Below, piece by piece: positions 38,601-39,527 of a stretch of DNA of 39,527 nucleotides. Position numbers and translations under genes: made by a program. How positions within the stretch are numbered: position 1 is the stretch's first letter; each line of letters begins with the position of its first letter. The stretch comes from Chara braunii (Eukaryota; Streptophyta; Charophyceae; Charales; Characeae), in contig BFEA01000617.1 in the NCBI GenBank assembly GCA_003427395.1, positions 447,963 through 487,489 on the forward strand, given 5' to 3'. The notes under the pieces were generated by a model. The model saw only the letters and a program-made list of their open reading frames with translations, was not told the origin of the DNA and searched no databases.

Positions 38601-39440
38601 CGCGGTTGATCGGTTGCGCAAGATGAATCTATGCAAGGACGACACACTCGCGCACTTGAGCACATGTGCATACGGGCACTCCGCTGGAGACGCGCGCATT
38701 GCAAATGCCCACACTCGTTCACAAGACTGGTGGTGGGGAGCAGGTCGCACCTGTAGGACACACGTGCGTTGCATACATGCCATGTCATGCATCCGCGAAC
38801 AAAAACCTTCCGCATGGCGACGCGCACATGCACATGCACACACTCGTTCAGTCTACATCAACACATCCGCACACATAGACAGACGGAGTGAATAGTGATC
38901 GAATCGAAACGGACACGTGCCAACTCACCGGATGAACCAGTCGCCAATGGAAGAATACGCAAGCAGGTCGACGCGCACAGGCGGATGACCACGCGAGCAG
39001 GTTGACGTGATAGGTGGATGATAAAGCGATCTGCGAGGAATATGGCGTGGACAGACACGTGAAAGGTCGGCAACGAGTGCGGTGCGACGCGGAAGGTGAC
39101 GTGGAACGCAACGTGGAAGGTGAAGGAGGACGACGTGCGTTGGTGCGACGGAGGTTTGCCTCGTGCTGCTTGCAAGCTATGGCGCTCCGCCTGTCAGGGG
39201 CGCTGGTGTTGACGGCAATGCCAGTGCGAGACGTCCGTCCGGCAGCATCTCCCCAGCGAAAACTCAGAATACGGCCTGCTTCGCACGGGCGCCGCTCGAA
39301 TTTGTACGCGCGAGGATTTCAGGCCCCCACGCATAATCCTTCTCGGCTTTTTCACGCAAACAGTCCGTGGGTCGCCGAACGACAGTCTGATTCGCACATC
39401 GTGCGGTGGCGCAACGTCGAAATCCACGCGAGGGGGGGCC
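38601..39440. other. Right-end stretch with no gene seen
   Basis: CACACG/CATGCACA-rich sequence to about 38,880, then moderately GC-rich unique sequence. Open frames on both strands lack motifs. No palindromes. Confidence 0.5.
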
Positions 39441-39442
39441 GG

Positions 39443-39510
39443 TGCGAACGTCATGAAAAAAGGGCCCTTTGCGGGCGTCATGAAAAAAAGGGCCCTGTGC
39501 GGACGTCATG
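39443..39510 (+). repeat. Tandem repeat, ~28 bp unit, 2.5 copies
   Basis: The unit is GCGAACGTCATGAAAAAAGG followed by GCCCTTT, repeated with small changes. GGGCCC inside the unit is itself palindromic. The array is cut short close to the window end. Confidence 0.75.
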
Positions 39511-39527
39511 GAATTGTCGGAGGGGCG

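Overview
The window looks like nuclear DNA of a plant-lineage eukaryote. It is repeat-rich, has spliced GT-AG introns, long microsatellites, and a retroelement primer-binding site matching the 3' end of plant tRNA-Asp. The style of the degenerate gene family and of the dispersed repeats recalls a charophyte alga such as Chara braunii. That identification is from memory and only moderately confident.

Layout. 1-3.2 kb: microsatellites, a fold-back repeat, no gene. 3.2-7.1 kb: tandem arrays (365-370, about 144 and about 220 bp units) packed with a 24-bp near-palindrome. 7.25-12.96 kb (+): copy A of a multi-exon gene, now a pseudogene, with an N run inside. 13-23.7 kb: a compositionally different block carrying a very long LTR-like region (TATA box, GA-rich tracts, about 92-bp tandem repeats), a tRNA-Asp primer-binding site at 17,763, a leader with a small intron, and nine tightly packed or overlapping + strand ORFs. 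23.7-25.2 kb: tandem repeats, a tRNA-like stretch and a fold-back repeat. 25.4-26.2 kb (-): a Ulp1-type cysteine protease pseudogene. 26.26-33.22 kb: copy B of the same gene on the minus strand, with its central 3 kb flipped to the plus strand. 33.3-39.5 kb: more palindromes, the 144-bp repeat in reverse orientation, one unassigned minus-strand ORF, and AT-rich tandem repeats.

Copies A and B and their upstream repeats form a window-scale inverted duplication around the retroelement block. The protein they descend from appears to join a ParB-like fold to a region resembling the motif I end of N6/N4 DNA methyltransferases, followed by a basic/acidic C-terminal region and a conserved short last exon. 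Both copies carry frameshifts and stops. Most stops that can be compared with the other copy are TGG, CAG or CGA turned to TAG or TGA.

Two features look least explained. The first is the roughly 63-copy palindrome (8-bp arms around an asymmetric 8-bp core). It lies in spacers and introns, and also in coding exons, where it reads as a recurring K-x-A-x-I-x-T peptide. The second is the ORF array behind the primer-binding site: two paralogous families whose neighbours are joined by ATGA-type overlaps or gaps of a few bases, where gag-pol would be expected. I recognise neither family.
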